Positions 39,751 to 48,563 of a stretch of DNA of 64,000 nt are shown piece after piece. Positions within the stretch are counted from its first letter, which is position 1; every line of letters begins with the position of its first letter. The DNA is from Bosea sp. AS-1 (lineage in GTDB: Bacteria > Pseudomonadota > Alphaproteobacteria > Rhizobiales > Beijerinckiaceae). Where the stretch lies: assembly GCF_002220095.1 (NCBI RefSeq), contig NZ_CP022372.1:2700501-2764500 (forward strand). The letters are read 5' to 3'. The notes below the pieces were generated by a model, which was given only the letters and a program-made list of their open reading frames with translations, ran no database searches and was not told where the DNA came from. The position numbers were made by a program, and so were the translations under genes.

Positions 39751-42012
39751 ATGGCGAGGCAGCCTGCATCGCCGGAGCGCCGCGGGGCGCTGAGGGTCGT
39801 CGCCGGCATCCTGCCGGCGCGCCTGCCGCCGTTCGCTCTTCGCGGCATACCGTTCGTAGAGCGAGGCCAGGCGCTTTGGAGCTGGCTCGTCGCATCGCTC
39901 GCTCTCGAAGCCGAACGCCGCCGGCCCTTCCTCTGGCTGCCGGTCGCGATGGGCTTCGGCATCCTGCTCTATTTCGCGGCCGACCGGGAGCCGGCGCTCT
40001 GGGCCCCGCTCGTCGGCCTCGCCATGGCTTCGGGGCTGGCGGCCGCGCTGCGGGACAGGCCGCTCGCCGCCTCGGCCTGCATTGCTTTCGCTGCCGCCTT
40101 CGCGGGTTTTGCCGCCGGCGTCTGGCGCACGGCCGATATCGCCGCGCCGATGCTGGAACGCCCCCGCATCGGCCAGATCAGCGGCTTCGTTGAAAGTGTC
40201 GAGACCCGTGACAAAGGTGCCCGGCTCGTGATGCTGGTGACGAACATCGCCGGCCTGCCTCCGGAGCGGCAGCCGAAGCGGGTGCGCGTCAATATTCGTG
40301 GCGGGGCGGTTTCTCCCGGCGACCACATCACTGCGACCGCGCGGCTTCTGCCACCACCGGGGCCGGCGCGGGCCGGCGGCTATGATTTCGGGCGAGACGC
40401 CTTCTTCCGCGGGATCGGGGCCGTCGGAAGCATTTCCGGCAACATGGTCCTCAGCCCTCCACCGCAGATGTGGCCGTGGCGGCTCGCCCTCGACGTGGAG
40501 ATCGACAAGGCGCGCAACGCCCTGACCCAGCGCATCGCCACGGTTGGCGGCGGCCAGGGCGGGGCGGTCGCGGCGGCACTGGTCACCGGCAAGCGCGGCC
40601 TCATCACCGAGGCGACGAACAACGACCTGCGTGCGGCGGGCATCTATCACATCGTCTCGATCTCTGGCCTGCATATGGTGCTGGCGGCGGGGACGATCTT
40701 CTGGCTGGTGCGGGCGATGCTCGCCTTGTCACGGACGCTGGCTTTGGGCTGGCCGGTCAAGAAGATCGCAGCCATTGCCGCCATGCTGGGTGCCACCGCC
40801 TATTGCATCTTCTCCGGCGGCGACGTCGCCACCGAACGTTCGCTGATCATGACGCTGGTCATGCTGGGGGCGATCCTCGTCGACCGGGCGGCGCTCAGCA
40901 TGCGCAATCTCGCGCTGGCCGCGCTGATCGTATTGCTGCGCGAGCCCGACGCATTGCTCGGCCCCAGTTTCCAGATGTCCTTCGGAGCGGTCGCAGCGTT
41001 GATCGCCTTCGCCGAGCGCTGGGACAAGCGCGACCAGTCGAAGCCGCCATCGGCCTTGCCCTGGCCGGTGCAGACCCTCTGGACGGCCTCGCTCGGCATT
41101 CTGGTGACGACGATCCTGGCCACGGCCGCAACAGCGCCCTTCAGCGCCTTCCATTTCCAGACCTTCAATCCCTTCGGCCTGCTCGGCAACGCCATGGCGC
41201 TGCCCTTCGTCTCGCTCTGCGTGATGCCGGCGGCAGTCTTCGGCGTGCTCGCCTATCCCTTCGGGCTGGACTGGCCGGCCTGGGCGCTGATGGGTTTCGC
41301 CTCCGATATGGTGCTCAAGGTTGCGCACTGGGTCGCAACGATCGAGCATTCGACGGTGACCGTCGTGGCCTTCGGACCCGCGGTGCTGCTTTCCTTCGCG
41401 GCCTCGCTGCTCTGGCTGACGCTCTGGACTACCGGCCTGCGTTGGCTCGCGGTCATCCCGCTCGTCCTTGGCGTCGCATTCGCCGCGAAGCCCGAGCGCC
41501 CGGACATCCTGATCGAGCGCGACGGTTCCGGCATCGCCGTGCGCGGCAGCGATGGTCGCCTCGCCATTGCCGGCCGGCCCAGCCGCTTCGTCGTCCAGCA
41601 ATGGCTGGCATCCGATGGCGACAGCCGTCCGCCCGATGATGCCAGCCTCCGCGCCGGCGTCACCTGCGACAGCCGTGCCTGCGTTACCCGCACCGCGGAT
41701 GGGCGCAGCGTCTCCTACGCTCGCGACCGGATCGCGATCATTGAGGACTGCCGCCGCGCCGATCTCGTCGTCACGAATGTCCCGTGGAGTGCGCCTTGCG
41801 AAGCAAGGCTTGTCGACCGCACGGCCTTGTCGCGCGATGGCGCCACTTCACTCTACCGCTCCGTCGGCGGCTGGAAGAGCCATTCCTCGGAAACCGGCGC
41901 CGGCGACCGCCCTTGGAGCCGCCATAAACCGGCGAAACTGGCACCGTCGGCGACTGTGCAGGCGCCGCCTTCACTCACCAGCGCAGCGGATAGCGACGCC
42001 GATCTCCTCTAG
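39751..42012 (+). CDS. comEC: ComEC/Rec2 family DNA-uptake channel protein
   Basis: Predicted inner-membrane channel for single-stranded DNA in natural transformation. The 753-residue product has an N-terminal pair of membrane helices, a soluble OB-like DUF4131 region (GQISGFVESVETRDKGARLV), and the Competence domain with many membrane segments, including YHIVSISGLHMVLAAGTIFW and GGDVATERSLIMTLVMLG. The C-terminal part lacks the HxHxDH motif of the metallo-beta-lactamase domain found in longer ComEC proteins; alphaproteobacterial homologues are commonly of this shorter form. No other competence genes are nearby, so activity in transformation is uncertain. Confidence 0.9.
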   Translation: MARQPASPERRGALRVVAGILPARLPPFALRGIPFVERGQALWSWLVASLALEAERRRPFLWLPVAMGFGILLYFAADREPALWAPLVGLAMASGLAAALRDRPLAASACIAFAAAFAGFAAGVWRTADIAAPMLERPRIGQISGFVESVETRDKGARLVMLVTNIAGLPPERQPKRVRVNIRGGAVSPGDHITATARLLPPPGPARAGGYDFGRDAFFRGIGAVGSISGNMVLSPPPQMWPWRLALDVEIDKARNALTQRIATVGGGQGGAVAAALVTGKRGLITEATNNDLRAAGIYHIVSISGLHMVLAAGTIFWLVRAMLALSRTLALGWPVKKIAAIAAMLGATAYCIFSGGDVATERSLIMTLVMLGAILVDRAALSMRNLALAALIVLLREPDALLGPSFQMSFGAVAALIAFAERWDKRDQSKPPSALPWPVQTLWTASLGILVTTILATAATAPFSAFHFQTFNPFGLLGNAMALPFVSLCVMPAAVFGVLAYPFGLDWPAWALMGFASDMVLKVAHWVATIEHSTVTVVAFGPAVLLSFAASLLWLTLWTTGLRWLAVIPLVLGVAFAAKPERPDILIERDGSGIAVRGSDGRLAIAGRPSRFVVQQWLASDGDSRPPDDASLRAGVTCDSRACVTRTADGRSVSYARDRIAIIEDCRRADLVVTNVPWSAPCEARLVDRTALSRDGATSLYRSVGGWKSHSSETGAGDRPWSRHKPAKLAPSATVQAPPSLTSAADSDADLL

Positions 42013-42040
42013 AAACTGCCGTCCCCCGATCGATACGGGC

Positions 42041-42751
42041 TCAGTAGCGCCGCAGCAGATTGACAAGGCGGCCCTGGATCTTGACGCGATCGGGGCCGAG
42101 GACGCGGGTCTCATAGGCCGGATTGGCGGCTTCGAGCGCGATCGAGGAGCCGCGGCGCCGCAGGCGCTTCAATGTCGCTTCCTCGTCGTCGATCAGCGCC
42201 ACGATGATGTCGCCGGTATTGGCGGTGTCCTGCCTGCGGATGACGACGGTGTCGCCATCGAGGATGCCGGCCTCGACCATCGAATCCCCGCGCACTTCCA
42301 GCGCGTAGTGCTCGCCCGAGCCCAGCATGTCCGGCGGCAGCGAGACCGTGTGGCTGCGACTCTGGATGGCCGAGATCGGCGTGCCGGCGGCGATGCGACC
42401 CATCACCGGGATCGAAACAGGAGCGCGCACATCATCATCGACCGGGTTAGGGCGGGATTTGGTGACGTTCGGCTGGGTACCCAGCCCCCCTTGCACGACG
42501 GCGGGATTGAAGCGGCGTGGCTGCGGGCCGGCGAGCCCCTCGGGCATCTTGATGACCTCGAGCGCCCGCGCCCGGTTCGGCAGGCGACGGATGAAGCCGC
42601 GCTCTTCCAGCGCCATGATCAGCCGATGGATGCCGGATTTAGAGCGCAGGTCCAGTGCATCCTTCATTTCGTCGAAAGAAGGAGGCACGCCGCTTTCGCG
42701 CAAGCGTTCCTGAATGAAGCGCAGGAGTTCGTGTTGCTTGCGTGTCAGCAT
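42041..42751 (-). CDS. lexA: LexA, SOS repressor
   Basis: Represses DNA-damage genes and self-cleaves when RecA is activated. The 236-residue product has the winged-helix N-terminus [40 protein letters not shown], a linker, and a C-terminal S24 peptidase domain: cleavage site Ala-Gly in MGRIAAGTP, nucleophile Ser in [11 protein letters not shown], and Lys in [12 protein letters not shown]. Its own promoter carries a GTTC-N7-GTTC box, so it is probably autoregulated. It lies at the end of the trp-moa block, 95 bases after moeA. Confidence 0.97.
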   Translation of the reverse strand: MLTRKQHELLRFIQERLRESGVPPSFDEMKDALDLRSKSGIHRLIMALEERGFIRRLPNRARALEVIKMPEGLAGPQPRRFNPAVVQGGLGTQPNVTKSRPNPVDDDVRAPVSIPVMGRIAAGTPISAIQSRSHTVSLPPDMLGSGEHYALEVRGDSMVEAGILDGDTVVIRRQDTANTGDIIVALIDDEEATLKRLRRRGSSIALEAANPAYETRVLGPDRVKIQGRLVNLLRRY

Positions 42752-42810
42752 GATCGTCGCCGGCGCTCCCCAAGGCAGTTTCGGGTGCAGATTCGAAACA
42801 AAGCCAGAAC

Positions 42811-42839
42811 ACTATAGCTGTTCGCCTTGTGTTCCGCAA
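42811..42839 (-). promoter_or_regulatory. lexA promoter
   Basis: On the minus strand TTGCGG (42839-42834) and TATAGT (42816-42811) are separated by exactly 17 bases, 60 bases before the lexA start codon. The LexA box lies within the spacer, so a bound repressor would block RNA polymerase. Confidence 0.7.
42820..42834. promoter_or_regulatory. LexA (SOS) box
   Basis: GTTC-GCCTTGT-GTTC, an exact match to the alphaproteobacterial direct-repeat box GTTC-N7-GTTC, 69 bases upstream of lexA. It sits between the -35 and -10 elements and is also 13 bases from the end of the upstream moeA frame. Confidence 0.88.
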
Positions 42840-42846
42840 GCAGCCG

Positions 42847-44058
42847 CTACCGCAACGGCAGAATAAGGCAGCTATCGCCTTTCTTAGCCGGCTGCGCATG
42901 GGCGGGTCGGATCGTCAGGGCCTTGGCGCGCGCCAATGTGCCAAGCATGGAGGAATCCTGTTTGTCGAAGGGAGTGGCTACCCATCCGGCCGGAGTCAGG
43001 GCCAGATCGGAGCGAACATAATCCTCCCGCTCATCATTAGCCGGCATATCTTTCCCGAGAATCGCCGGAATGGCACGGTTGCGATCGGGTTCGGGCATGC
43101 CGAGCAAGGCTTCAATCAGCGGCAGCACGAAGAGATGCCCGCAGACGATCGAGGAAACGGGATTGCCGGGCAGACCGAGCACGACCATGCGGCCGAGCCG
43201 GCCGGTCATCATCGGCTTGCCGGGGCGCATCGCGATCTTCCAGAAACCAAGGCTCATGCCTGCCCGCTTCAGCGCCTCCTGCACGAGGTCGTGGTCGCCG
43301 ACCGAGGCGCCGCCGAGGGTGATCAGGACATCGGCCTCCGCGGCTTGCGCGGCGTCGATCTGCGCGGCGAGGTCGTCATGATCGTCGCGGGCAATGCCGA
43401 GATCGAGGGCCTCACCGCCAGCCTTCTTGACCAGACCCATCAGCGAGAAGGAGTTCGAGGCGACGATCTGATCGGCCCCGGTCGGCTCGCCCGGCGCCAC
43501 CAGCTCATCGCCGGTGGCGAGAATGGCGACGCGCGGCTTGCGCCGCACTGGCAGATGCGGGTGTCCCATCGCGGCGGCGAGGCCGAGCGCGGCGCTGTCG
43601 AGCACCCGCCCAGCCGTCAGCGGTACATCGCCTTCGCTGAAATCGAGCCCTGCCACCCTGACGAACTGGCCCTTGCTGGCCGGCACGCGCACCGTGATGG
43701 TCCCGGTGCCGACGCCGTCGGCATTCTCCTGCATCAGGATGGTATCGGCGCCCTCGGGCATCGGCGCGCCGGTGAAGATCCGCACGGCTTCACCAGCGGC
43801 GATGCCGCCATTGAAACGGCGCCCGGCCGCCGATTCCCCGACGACGCGGAGTTGCTTGCCGGCTTGCATGTCTTCGGCGCGGACGGCGTATCCGTCCATG
43901 GCCGAATTGGCGAAGGGCGGCTGGGTGCGCAGCGCCGCGACATCGGCGGCGAGCACGCGCCATGCACAGCGTGCCAGCGGCAGGGTTTCGCTGCCGGTCG
44001 GCTCCGGAACGCTGTCGAGCAGGGCCTTGAGCGCGACGGGGACCGGAGTGAGAGCCAT
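42847..44058 (-). CDS. moeA: MoeA, molybdopterin molybdotransferase
   Basis: Inserts molybdate into adenylylated molybdopterin to give molybdenum cofactor. The 403-residue product has the conserved PPFANSAMDGYAVRAED, FTGAPMPEGADTILMQEN, PRVAILATGDELV, then ASVGDHDLVQEALK and MRPGKPMMTGRL, covering the MogA-like domain, and a C-terminal beta domain. Follows moaC on the minus strand after 61 bases that hold palindromic copy B. Confidence 0.95.
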   Translation of the reverse strand: MALTPVPVALKALLDSVPEPTGSETLPLARCAWRVLAADVAALRTQPPFANSAMDGYAVRAEDMQAGKQLRVVGESAAGRRFNGGIAAGEAVRIFTGAPMPEGADTILMQENADGVGTGTITVRVPASKGQFVRVAGLDFSEGDVPLTAGRVLDSAALGLAAAMGHPHLPVRRKPRVAILATGDELVAPGEPTGADQIVASNSFSLMGLVKKAGGEALDLGIARDDHDDLAAQIDAAQAAEADVLITLGGASVGDHDLVQEALKRAGMSLGFWKIAMRPGKPMMTGRLGRMVVLGLPGNPVSSIVCGHLFVLPLIEALLGMPEPDRNRAIPAILGKDMPANDEREDYVRSDLALTPAGWVATPFDKQDSSMLGTLARAKALTIRPAHAQPAKKGDSCLILPLR

Positions 44059-44079
44059 ATCAGCGTGCCTTTTGGGATC

Positions 44080-44119
44080 GCATCGGATGTATCCGGAAAG
44101 TGGAACCCACTTTTCGGTC
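44080..44119. repeat. Intergenic palindromic element, copy B
   Basis: Between moaC and moeA. GCATCGGA is followed by CCGGAAAGTGG-AA-CCCACTTTTCGG, an almost perfect hairpin; the right outer arm has decayed. Same family as copies A and C. It overlaps the moaC stop by one base at its outer edge. Confidence 0.75.
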
Positions 44120-44599
44120 CTAAGCCACGGCGTTGTAGTCGCCGGATTGCCCGCCGGATTTGTGCAGCAGGCGGATGTTCTCGATCCGCATGGCCCGGTC
44201 CACGGCTTTCACCATGTCGTAGACGGTGAGGCAGGCGACGGAGACGGCGGTCAGCGCCTCCATCTCGACGCCGGTCTGCCCCTTCATCCTGACCTCGGCG
44301 CGCACGCGCACGCCGGGCAGAGACTCGTCGAGTTCGAGATCGACTGCGATTTTGCTGAGCAGGAGCGGGTGGCAGAGCGGAATCAGCTCATGCGTGCGCT
44401 TCGCCGCCATGATGCCGGCGAGTCGCGCGGTGCCGAGCACGTCGCCCTTCTTGGCGTTGCCGTCGCGCACGATCGCGATGGTCTCCAGCGCCATCACGAC
44501 ACTGCCCTCGGCGATGGCCGTGCGGCTGGTCTCGGCCTTGGCGCCGACATCGACCATATGCGCCTGGCCTCGCGCGTCGAGATGGCTGAGCCGGCTCAC
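44120..44599 (-). CDS. moaC: MoaC, cyclic pyranopterin monophosphate synthase
   Basis: With MoaA, makes cyclic pyranopterin monophosphate, the first intermediate of molybdenum cofactor. The 159-residue product is of standard length: [20 protein letters not shown], the active-site loop [36 protein letters not shown] and the C-terminal [20 protein letters not shown]. The GTG start at 44599 lies in the trpC stop (GTGA), so the two are coupled. Confidence 0.96.
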   Translation of the reverse strand: MSRLSHLDARGQAHMVDVGAKAETSRTAIAEGSVVMALETIAIVRDGNAKKGDVLGTARLAGIMAAKRTHELIPLCHPLLLSKIAVDLELDESLPGVRVRAEVRMKGQTGVEMEALTAVSVACLTVYDMVKAVDRAMRIENIRLLHKSGGQSGDYNAVA

Positions 44600-45408
44600 G
44601 CCGCGGTCTCGCGCGCCTTGCCGGTGAGCAGCAGCTCGGTCGCGGCCGCGACGTCGGCCTGCCGCATCAGGCTCTCGCCGACAAGGAAGCTGTTGACGCC
44701 GACTCTGTTCAGCCGCTGCACGTCGGCATGGGTGAAGATGCCGCTTTCGCCGATGACGATGCGGTCCGAGGGGACGCGCGGCGCCAGCCGCTCGGTCACG
44801 GCGAGATCGACATGGAAGCTGCGCAGGTCGCGGTTGTTGATGCCGAGCAGCCGGCTTTCGAGCGCGAGCGCCCGGTCGAGCTCGGCGTCGTTATGCACCT
44901 CGACGAGCACGTCCATGCCCAGATCGCGCGCGGTGTCGTTGAGCGCGCGGGCGGTGGCGTCATCGACGCCGGCCATGATGATCAGGATGCAGTCGGCGCC
45001 CCAGGCGCGGGCCTCGTAGACCTGATAGGGGTCGTAGAGGAAATCCTTGCGCAGCGCCGGCAGGCCCGAGGCCTCGCGCGCCGCCGTCAGGAATTCCGGC
45101 TGACCCTGGAAGGAGGGAGCATCGGTCAGCACCGAGAGGCAGGCCGCGCCGCCGGCCGCATAGGCGCGAGCCAGCGCCGGCGGGTCGAAATCGGCCCGGA
45201 TCAGCCCCTTGGACGGGCTCGCCTTCTTGATCTCGGCGATAAGCGCCGGCGTGCCGCTGGCGATCTTGGTGTCCAGCGCATCGGCGAAGCCACGCGGCTG
45301 GCCTGCCGCGCGGGCACGCTTCTCGATCTCGGCCTGCGGCACGGCCGCCTTGGCGGCGGCGATCTCCTGCCGCTTATAGGCTTCGATCTTGGCGAGGATA
45401 TCGGTCAT
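44596..45408 (-). CDS. trpC: TrpC, indole-3-glycerol phosphate synthase
   Basis: Fourth step of tryptophan synthesis from chorismate, decarboxylative ring closure. The 270-residue TIM-barrel protein has [88 protein letters not shown] and [11 protein letters not shown]. It is monofunctional, without a TrpF domain. The ATG at 45408 begins [15 protein letters not shown]; upstream codons run into palindromic copy C. Confidence 0.97.
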   Translation of the reverse strand: MTDILAKIEAYKRQEIAAAKAAVPQAEIEKRARAAGQPRGFADALDTKIASGTPALIAEIKKASPSKGLIRADFDPPALARAYAAGGAACLSVLTDAPSFQGQPEFLTAAREASGLPALRKDFLYDPYQVYEARAWGADCILIIMAGVDDATARALNDTARDLGMDVLVEVHNDAELDRALALESRLLGINNRDLRSFHVDLAVTERLAPRVPSDRIVIGESGIFTHADVQRLNRVGVNSFLVGESLMRQADVAAATELLLTGKARETAA

Positions 45409-45425
45409 CGGACCAGACTCCCTAG

Positions 45426-45471
45426 GCATCGGACCGAAAAGGGGAACCCGCTTTTCGGGGACATCCGATGC
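45426..45471. repeat. Intergenic palindromic element, copy C
   Basis: The most complete copy, in the trpD-trpC gap. Outer arms GCATCGGA (45426-45433) and TCCGATGC (45464-45471); inner arms CCGAAAAG (45434-45441) and CTTTTCGG (45451-45458). Shares the GAAAAG-GGGAACCC-CTTTTC core with copies A and B. Confidence 0.8.
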
Positions 45472-45525
45472 TAAAACAAAAAGCGAGATCGCCACAGTGC
45501 GTCCGCCGGGACGCAGCCGCGATCT

Positions 45526-46539
45526 CTAGCTGTTCGAGATGGCGATGAGCTTCGCCAGCACCGCCTTGGCCTTGCCGGAATCGAGCGCGGTCGTCGCCTG
45601 GGCGAAACCATCCTTGAGGTCGCTCGCCTTGCCGGCGACGAGCAGGCCCGCCGCGGCGTTGAAGGCGGCGATGTCGCGGAAGGCGGTTTTCCCACCGTCG
45701 AGCGCGGCATTCAAGGCTGCGGCGTTCTCCTCCGGTGTGCCGCCGCGCAGATCCTCGGGCCTGGCGAGGTCGAGGCCGACATCGGCGGGGTTGATCGAGA
45801 AGCTCTCGATCTTGCCGTTCTCCAGCGAGACGACGCGGGTCGGGCCGGTGGTGGTGATCTCGTCGAGCCCGTCGGAGCCGTGCACGGCCCAGACGCGGGT
45901 CGAGCCGAGCGAGGCCAGCACCTTGACCATCGGCTCCAGCCAGGTCTCGGAGAAGGCGCCGATGAGCTGGCGCTTGACCCCGGCCGGGTTGGAGAGCGGG
46001 CCGAGCAGGTTGAAGATCGTGCGCGTGCCGAGCTCGGTACGAACCGGTGCGACATGGCGCATCGAGGCGTGATGCGTCGGCGCGAACATGAAGCCGACGC
46101 CGGCCTCGCGGATACAGCGCTCCGTGCCGGCGGCTTCGAGCCCGACCTTGACGCCGAGCGCGGTCAGCACGTCCGCCGCGCCGGAGCGCGAGGAGGCGGC
46201 GCGGTTGCCGTGCTTGGCGACCGGCACGCCACAGGCGGCGGTGATGATCGAGGCCAGCGTCGAGACGTTGTAGGAGCCAGAGGAATCACCGCCGGTGCCG
46301 ACGATGTCGATGGCGTCGGCGGGTGCCTTCACGGTCAGCATCTTGCCGCGCATGGCCCCCACCGCGCCGGCGATCTCGTCGATCGTTTCGCCGCGCACGC
46401 GCAGCGCCATCAGGAAGGCGGCCGACTGCGCGTTCGTCACTTCGCCCGAAAGAATCGTGTCGAAGGCGTCGCGTGCTTCTTCGCGAGAGAGCGTCGCGCC
46501 GGTCGCGACCTTGGCGATGAAGGGTTTGAAATCGTCCAT
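45526..46539 (-). CDS. trpD: TrpD, anthranilate phosphoribosyltransferase
   Basis: Transfers phosphoribose from PRPP to anthranilate. The 337-residue product has the PRPP site [39 protein letters not shown], and [20 protein letters not shown] with the anthranilate-site residues, then [20 protein letters not shown]. It starts 15 bases after the trpG stop; the gap to trpC is 117 bases and holds palindromic copy C. Confidence 0.97.
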   Translation of the reverse strand: MDDFKPFIAKVATGATLSREEARDAFDTILSGEVTNAQSAAFLMALRVRGETIDEIAGAVGAMRGKMLTVKAPADAIDIVGTGGDSSGSYNVSTLASIITAACGVPVAKHGNRAASSRSGAADVLTALGVKVGLEAAGTERCIREAGVGFMFAPTHHASMRHVAPVRTELGTRTIFNLLGPLSNPAGVKRQLIGAFSETWLEPMVKVLASLGSTRVWAVHGSDGLDEITTTGPTRVVSLENGKIESFSINPADVGLDLARPEDLRGGTPEENAAALNAALDGGKTAFRDIAAFNAAAGLLVAGKASDLKDGFAQATTALDSGKAKAVLAKLIAISNS

Positions 46540-46554
46540 GGGAACTCTGCGGAA

Positions 46555-47172
46555 TCAGGCTGAAGGGGTCAGGGCGGAGGCTTCGCGTTCGCTCTGCCAT
46601 CGCTCCGCGAGATCGAGAAAGTTCCGCAGGATCGTCGCGCCATGCTCGGAGGCGATGCTCTCCGGATGGAACTGCACGCCCTGGACCGGCAGTTCGCGGT
46701 GCGACAGCGCCATGATGACGCCGTCATCGGTCTCCGCTTCGATATCGAAGACCGTGGGGCAGGTGTCGCGATCGACCACGAGCGAGTGATAGCGCGTCGC
46801 CTGCAGCGGCCCGTTGATGCCGCGAAACATCCCACGCGCCTTGTGGTTGATCGGCGAAACCTTGCCGTGCATCGGCACCGGCGCGCGCACGACCTCGCCG
46901 CCAAAGGACTGGCCCATCGCCTGCAGGCCGAGGCAGACGCCGAAGATCGGCTTCACGCCCGCGCCCTGCTTGATGAGATCGAGGCAGATTCCCGCCTCGT
47001 TCGGCGTGCAGGGACCGGGCGAGAGCACGATCGCGTCATGCTCGCCACCGAGCGCTTCCTCCACCGACAACGCGTCGTTGCGCCAGACATCGACCTCGGC
47101 ACCCAGCCCGCCGATGAGGTGGACCAGGTTCCAGGTGAAGCTGTCGTAGTTGTCGATCAACAGAACGCGCAT
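46555..47172 (-). CDS. trpG: TrpG, anthranilate synthase glutaminase subunit
   Basis: Class I glutamine amidotransferase that supplies ammonia to TrpE. The 205-residue product has RVLLIDNYDSFTWNLVHLIG, LSPGPCTPNEAGICLDLI, the nucleophile elbow GVCLGLQAMGQSFGG with the catalytic Cys, and the His-Glu pair in VQGVQFHPESIASEHGA. It is a separate gene here, not fused to TrpE, and TrpE is not in the window. The ATG at 47172 matches the conserved start. A 7-bp inverted repeat lies seven bases upstream and takes in its likely ribosome-binding site. Confidence 0.96.
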   Translation of the reverse strand: MRVLLIDNYDSFTWNLVHLIGGLGAEVDVWRNDALSVEEALGGEHDAIVLSPGPCTPNEAGICLDLIKQGAGVKPIFGVCLGLQAMGQSFGGEVVRAPVPMHGKVSPINHKARGMFRGINGPLQATRYHSLVVDRDTCPTVFDIEAETDDGVIMALSHRELPVQGVQFHPESIASEHGATILRNFLDLAERWQSEREASALTPSA

Positions 47173-47178
47173 GGCCGG

Positions 47179-47200
47179 ACCTGTGAATAGCGCCACAGGT
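47179..47200 (-). promoter_or_regulatory. Hairpin over the trpG ribosome-binding site
   Basis: ACCTGTG (47179-47185) and CACAGGT (47194-47200) form a perfect 7-bp inverted repeat with an 8-base loop. In the trpG transcript the AGG of the likely ribosome-binding site is in the 3' arm, so the hairpin could reduce translation; it could instead be a DNA operator. Confidence 0.45.
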
Positions 47201-47228
47201 CATGCACGCTCGGGGGCGGGGTGGTCAA
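47200..47228 (-). promoter_or_regulatory. Possible trpG promoter
   Basis: On the minus strand CTTGACC gives a good -35 (TTGACC, 47228-47223); 17 bases on lies GCATGA (47205-47200), a poor -10. The region is in the gap between the 47251-47420 element and trpG. Confidence 0.35.
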
Positions 47229-47250
47229 GTTTTGCGCGGCGCGCGCGCTG

Positions 47251-47420
47251 CTTTAGAGCCTCTAACAAAACCTGGAGGGGTCTCGACGCCGGGAATTCGA
47301 CCGCCCGCGGCGTCGCGGCGCTTGCCGATATCAAAGGATATCGGCTGCGCGCCCCTCCTGGCATCCGTCTCCTCCAAAGCCCATCGAGACCCCTCCAGAT
47401 TTTGTTAGAGTCTCTTAGAC
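47251..47420. mobile_element. Structured inverted-repeat element, possibly MITE-like
   Basis: Left arm CTCTAACAAAACCTGGAGGG (from 47260, continuing as GTCTCGA) and the right arm ending at 47410 are reverse complements at about 26 of 27 positions, separated by roughly 90 bases. Similarity continues weakly outward (TTTAGAG and CTCTTAGA). Inside is a perfect hairpin GCCGATATC-AAAG-GATATCGGC at 47324-47345. There is no open frame for a transposase. The right end overlaps the last bases of the aldo/keto reductase gene, whose stop is at 47415. Terminal inverted repeats with no coding capacity suggest a miniature element, but a large RNA terminator/attenuator is an alternative. Confidence 0.55.
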
Positions 47421-48449
47421 CGCCGGCGGGTTCAGGCGGGCAAAGGCCTCCTGACGCCGATAGGGGAAATAGGGGTAGGGTGCAGTACGCTCGCTTGCGG
47501 CGTCGAGTCGGGCGACCTGTTCGGCGGTCAGCTTCCAGCCGACCGCGCCGAGATTGTCACGCAATTGCTGTTCGTTGCGGGCACCGATGATGACCGAGGA
47601 GACGGTCGGGCGCTGCAGCAGCCAGTTGATCGCGATCTGCGGAACGCTTTTGCCGGTCTCCTGCGCGATCGCATCGAGCACGTCGACGACGGCGTAGAGC
47701 TGTTCATCCTCGACCGGCGGGCCGAATTCGGCCGTCTCGTGCAGGCGGCTTCCCGCCGGAAGCGGCTGGCCGCGGCGGATCTTGCCGGTGAGCCGGCCCC
47801 AGCCCAGCGGGCTCCAAACCAGCGCGCCGACGCCCTGGTCGAGTCCGAGCGGCATCAGCTCCCATTCGTAGTCGCGCCCGACCAGCGAATAGTAGACCTG
47901 ATGCGCGACATAACGCGGCCAGCCATGGCGGTCGGCCGCCGCGAGCGACTTCATCAATTGCCAGCCGGAAAAGTTGGAGACGCCGACATGGCGCAGCTTG
48001 CCGGCCCGGACGAGCGCGTCGAGCGTCGAGAGAACCTCCTCGACCGGTGTAGCGGCATCGAAGGCATGCAGTTGCATGAGGTCGATGTAATCGGTGCCGA
48101 GCCGGCGCAGCGCGTCCTCTGTTGCCTTGATCAGCCGGCTGCGCGAGGAGCCGGCATCGTTTGGGCCGTCTCCCATCGGCAGCGTTGTCTTGGTCGAGAT
48201 CAGGACCTTGTCGCGCCGCCCCTTGATCGCCGCGCCCAGCACCTCCTCGGAGGCTCCGTTCGAATAGACATCGGCCGTGTCGAAGAGGTTGAGCCCCGCC
48301 TCCAGACAGATATCGATGAGACGGCGCGCTTCCTCCGCGTCCGTATTGCCCCAGGCACCGAAGAGCGGCCCTTGTCCGCCGAATGTCCCCGCACCGAAAC
48401 TGAGGGCAGGAACTGTCAGCCCCGAATGGCCCAAACGCCTGTATTCCAT
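47415..48449 (-). CDS. Aldo/keto reductase
   Basis: NADPH-dependent oxidoreductase of the aldo/keto reductase superfamily (AKR11/12-like group). The 344-residue product has the catalytic tetrad: Asp and Tyr in NLFDTADVYSNG, Lys in VLISTKTT, and His in DLMQLHAFD; the cofactor end is SSVIIGARNEQQLRDNLGAV. The physiological substrate is unknown. The ATG at 48449 has AGGAG upstream; that site and the start codon both lie within a perfect 11-bp inverted repeat (48447-48480). Its end abuts the 47251-47420 element. Confidence 0.93.
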   Translation of the reverse strand: MEYRRLGHSGLTVPALSFGAGTFGGQGPLFGAWGNTDAEEARRLIDICLEAGLNLFDTADVYSNGASEEVLGAAIKGRRDKVLISTKTTLPMGDGPNDAGSSRSRLIKATEDALRRLGTDYIDLMQLHAFDAATPVEEVLSTLDALVRAGKLRHVGVSNFSGWQLMKSLAAADRHGWPRYVAHQVYYSLVGRDYEWELMPLGLDQGVGALVWSPLGWGRLTGKIRRGQPLPAGSRLHETAEFGPPVEDEQLYAVVDVLDAIAQETGKSVPQIAINWLLQRPTVSSVIIGARNEQQLRDNLGAVGWKLTAEQVARLDAASERTAPYPYFPYRRQEAFARLNPPAV

Positions 48450-48480
48450 GTTCCGAATCTCCTGTGAGGTTCGGAACATG
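48447..48480 (-). promoter_or_regulatory. 11-bp inverted repeat over the reductase start
   Basis: CATGTTCCGAA (48447-48457) and TTCGGAACATG (48470-48480) are perfect reverse complements with a 12-base spacer. In the reductase mRNA the AGGAG is in the loop and the AUG at 48449 is inside the 3' arm. It could be an RNA switch on translation or a dimeric regulator's operator. Confidence 0.6.
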
Positions 48481-48563
48481 GCGCCAGGCTGCGGATGCGA
48501 TTAGTCCGCCGGCAGGAACATCATTCGTGAGTTGAAGTCATCGAGCGGGCGCTGCGACGGTAC

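Noticed and set aside
47173..47414. Classical trp attenuator with a Trp-rich leader peptide upstream of trpG
   Set aside because: No short frame with tandem Trp codons is present in the trpG leader; only the structured element and a hairpin at the ribosome-binding site are seen.
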